Origin: an uncultured Planctomycetia bacterium
GTDB taxonomy: Bacteria > Planctomycetota > UBA1135 > GCA-002686595
Direction: 5' to 3'
Assembly (NCBI GenBank): GCA_938003765.1
Contig: CALKYE010000102.1
Location: 1-5,587 of the forward strand
Length of the DNA: 5,587 nt
Under the pieces are notes generated by a model that saw nothing but the letters and a program-made list of their open reading frames with translations, ran no database searches and was not told the origin of the DNA. A program made the position numbers and the translations under genes. Below, one piece after another: positions 4,959-5,587 of the stretch (position 1 is its first letter; each line of letters begins with the position of its first letter).

Positions 4959-5558
4959 TTACGCGCAAGTGCAGTCGAAACAGCCGTGCTCGGCGCACGT
5001 GCCGCAGGAGCGCGAGACCTCGCGCCGCAGCGCCTCCCGCGCGCGGTAGACGCGCACGCCGGCGTTGCTCTCGCTGATGCCGATCTCGCGCGCGAAGTCG
5101 ACCACCGGCACGCCGTCGAGCTCGATGCGCTTGAGCGCGAGCGCGTACTCGGCCTTCAGCGTCCCGGCGATGCGAGCCACGCACGCGCACACGGTGCTCT
5201 CCAGCTCCTCCGGCGCGGCGCCGTCGGGGTCGAGCTCGGCGGCCAGGCTCTCCAGGCGTCGATCCGATGCCGCCCGCCGCCGGTGGTGGTCGATCACGGC
5301 GTTGCGCAGGGTCCGGTAGAACCAGGCGCGGACGGACTCTTGCTCGCGCAGCTCGCCGAGCCGGTCGATGCTGCGCACGAACGCTTCCTGCAACAGGTCC
5401 TCGGCCAGCGCGCGGTCGCCGACGCGGCGCTCGAGGAAGGCGAGGAACTCGCGGTGGTTCGCGACCAGCGCCTCGACCACCTCCGGCGCGGGCGGAGCGC
5501 CGCTCTTCTCAGCGTGCCGCTCGTCGCGGTGTCCTCCGCAGCCGTGTCCGTGCTCCAT
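4959..5558 (-). CDS. corE: CorE-like ECF sigma factor with Cys-rich metal-sensing tail
   Basis: A 199-residue ECF sigma factor. Region 2 spans about 31-97 (LAEDLLQEAFVRSIDRL at 51-67; VRAWFYRTLRNAVIDHHRR at 76-94) and region 4 about 130-181 (DFAREIGISESNAGVRVYRAREALRREV is the recognition helix-turn-helix). Cysteines cluster where CorE-type (ECF44) factors keep them: Cys124-x-Cys126 in the linker, and a C-terminal tail with Cys185, 188, 193, 196 and 198 (CGTCAEHGCFDCTC). In Myxococcus xanthus, CorE is switched directly by copper through such a tail, without an anti-sigma factor, and controls copper oxidase and P-type ATPase genes; CorE2 responds to cadmium and zinc. Here there is also a His/Cys N-terminal tail (MEHGHGCGGHRDERH). 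A Shine-Dalgarno AGGAG lies 8 bases before the ATG. It heads the operon, and no anti-sigma gene is adjacent on the downstream side. Copper is the inferred signal, from the oxidase downstream. Confidence 0.9.
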   Translation of the reverse strand: MEHGHGCGGHRDERHAEKSGAPPAPEVVEALVANHREFLAFLERRVGDRALAEDLLQEAFVRSIDRLGELREQESVRAWFYRTLRNAVIDHHRRRAASDRRLESLAAELDPDGAAPEELESTVCACVARIAGTLKAEYALALKRIELDGVPVVDFAREIGISESNAGVRVYRAREALRREVSRSCGTCAEHGCFDCTCA

Positions 5559-5566
5559 GAGAGGCT

Positions 5567-5571
5567 CTCCT
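5567..5571 (-). promoter_or_regulatory. Shine-Dalgarno of the sigma factor gene
   Basis: AGGAG on the minus strand, 8 bases before the ATG at 5558-5556. It fixes the start so that the His/Cys-rich N-terminal tail is part of the protein. Confidence 0.6.
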
Positions 5572-5575
5572 AGTC

Positions 5576-5585
5576 CTTGGCCAAG
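5576..5585. promoter_or_regulatory. 10-bp palindrome upstream of the sigma gene
   Basis: CTTGGCCAAG is a perfect palindrome whose near edge is 4 bases upstream of the sigma gene Shine-Dalgarno, next to the window edge. It could be a repressor site or part of a larger inverted repeat cut off by the window. Half of its bases are A/T-containing pairs, slightly less expected by chance here than all-GC palindromes, but a single 10-mer remains weak evidence. Confidence 0.25.
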
Positions 5586-5587
5586 TC

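Noticed and set aside
2906..5077. A 723-codon open plus-strand frame opposite the efflux and CPxxG genes
   Set aside because: Its translation is Arg/Glu-rich low-complexity text without domains, and it lies antisense to genes with clear family motifs. It is the usual shadow of high-GC coding sequence.

Overview
The window is very GC-rich (third codon positions nearly all G/C) and gene-dense. It comes from a Gram-negative bacterium: there is an outer-membrane lipoprotein of the TolC family and a Tat-exported enzyme. A CorE-type copper sigma factor (best known from Myxococcus) and a secreted CPxxG/CCxxC protein of a kind common in planctomycetes suggest Myxococcota, Planctomycetota or a related high-GC lineage. 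The sequence alone does not settle which.

Right part (5558 to 1569, all on the minus strand) reads as one copper-response operon. It opens with an ECF sigma factor carrying three potential metal-binding segments: a His/Cys N-terminal tail, a Cys-x-Cys motif in the linker and a five-Cys C-terminal tail. After 97 bases comes a secreted protein with three CPxxG repeats, only the first keeping a CCxxC half. After 12 bases comes a TolC-family outer-membrane lipoprotein. Five bases further is a Tat-exported multicopper oxidase with a complete set of copper-ligand motifs. The likely logic is that copper activates the sigma factor, which then drives periplasmic copper binding, Cu(I) oxidation and efflux through the outer membrane. 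No P-type ATPase, RND pump or membrane-fusion gene is present within the window.

Middle part (1444 to 410, minus strand) is a separate gene for an HDOD-domain regulatory protein. It has its own Shine-Dalgarno sequence, a strong hairpin just upstream, and a short stem-loop spanning its stop codon.

Left part (1 to 409) holds the tail of a probable plus-strand gene (stop at 59-61), a convergent intergenic stretch rich in GC hairpins, and a 24-residue hydrophobic minus-strand mini-protein (278 to 204) with one of the best ribosome binding sites in the window. Very long open frames overlapping these genes in other frames are high-GC shadows and are not annotated. No RNA genes, insertion sequences, CRISPR arrays or convincing sigma-70 promoters were seen.
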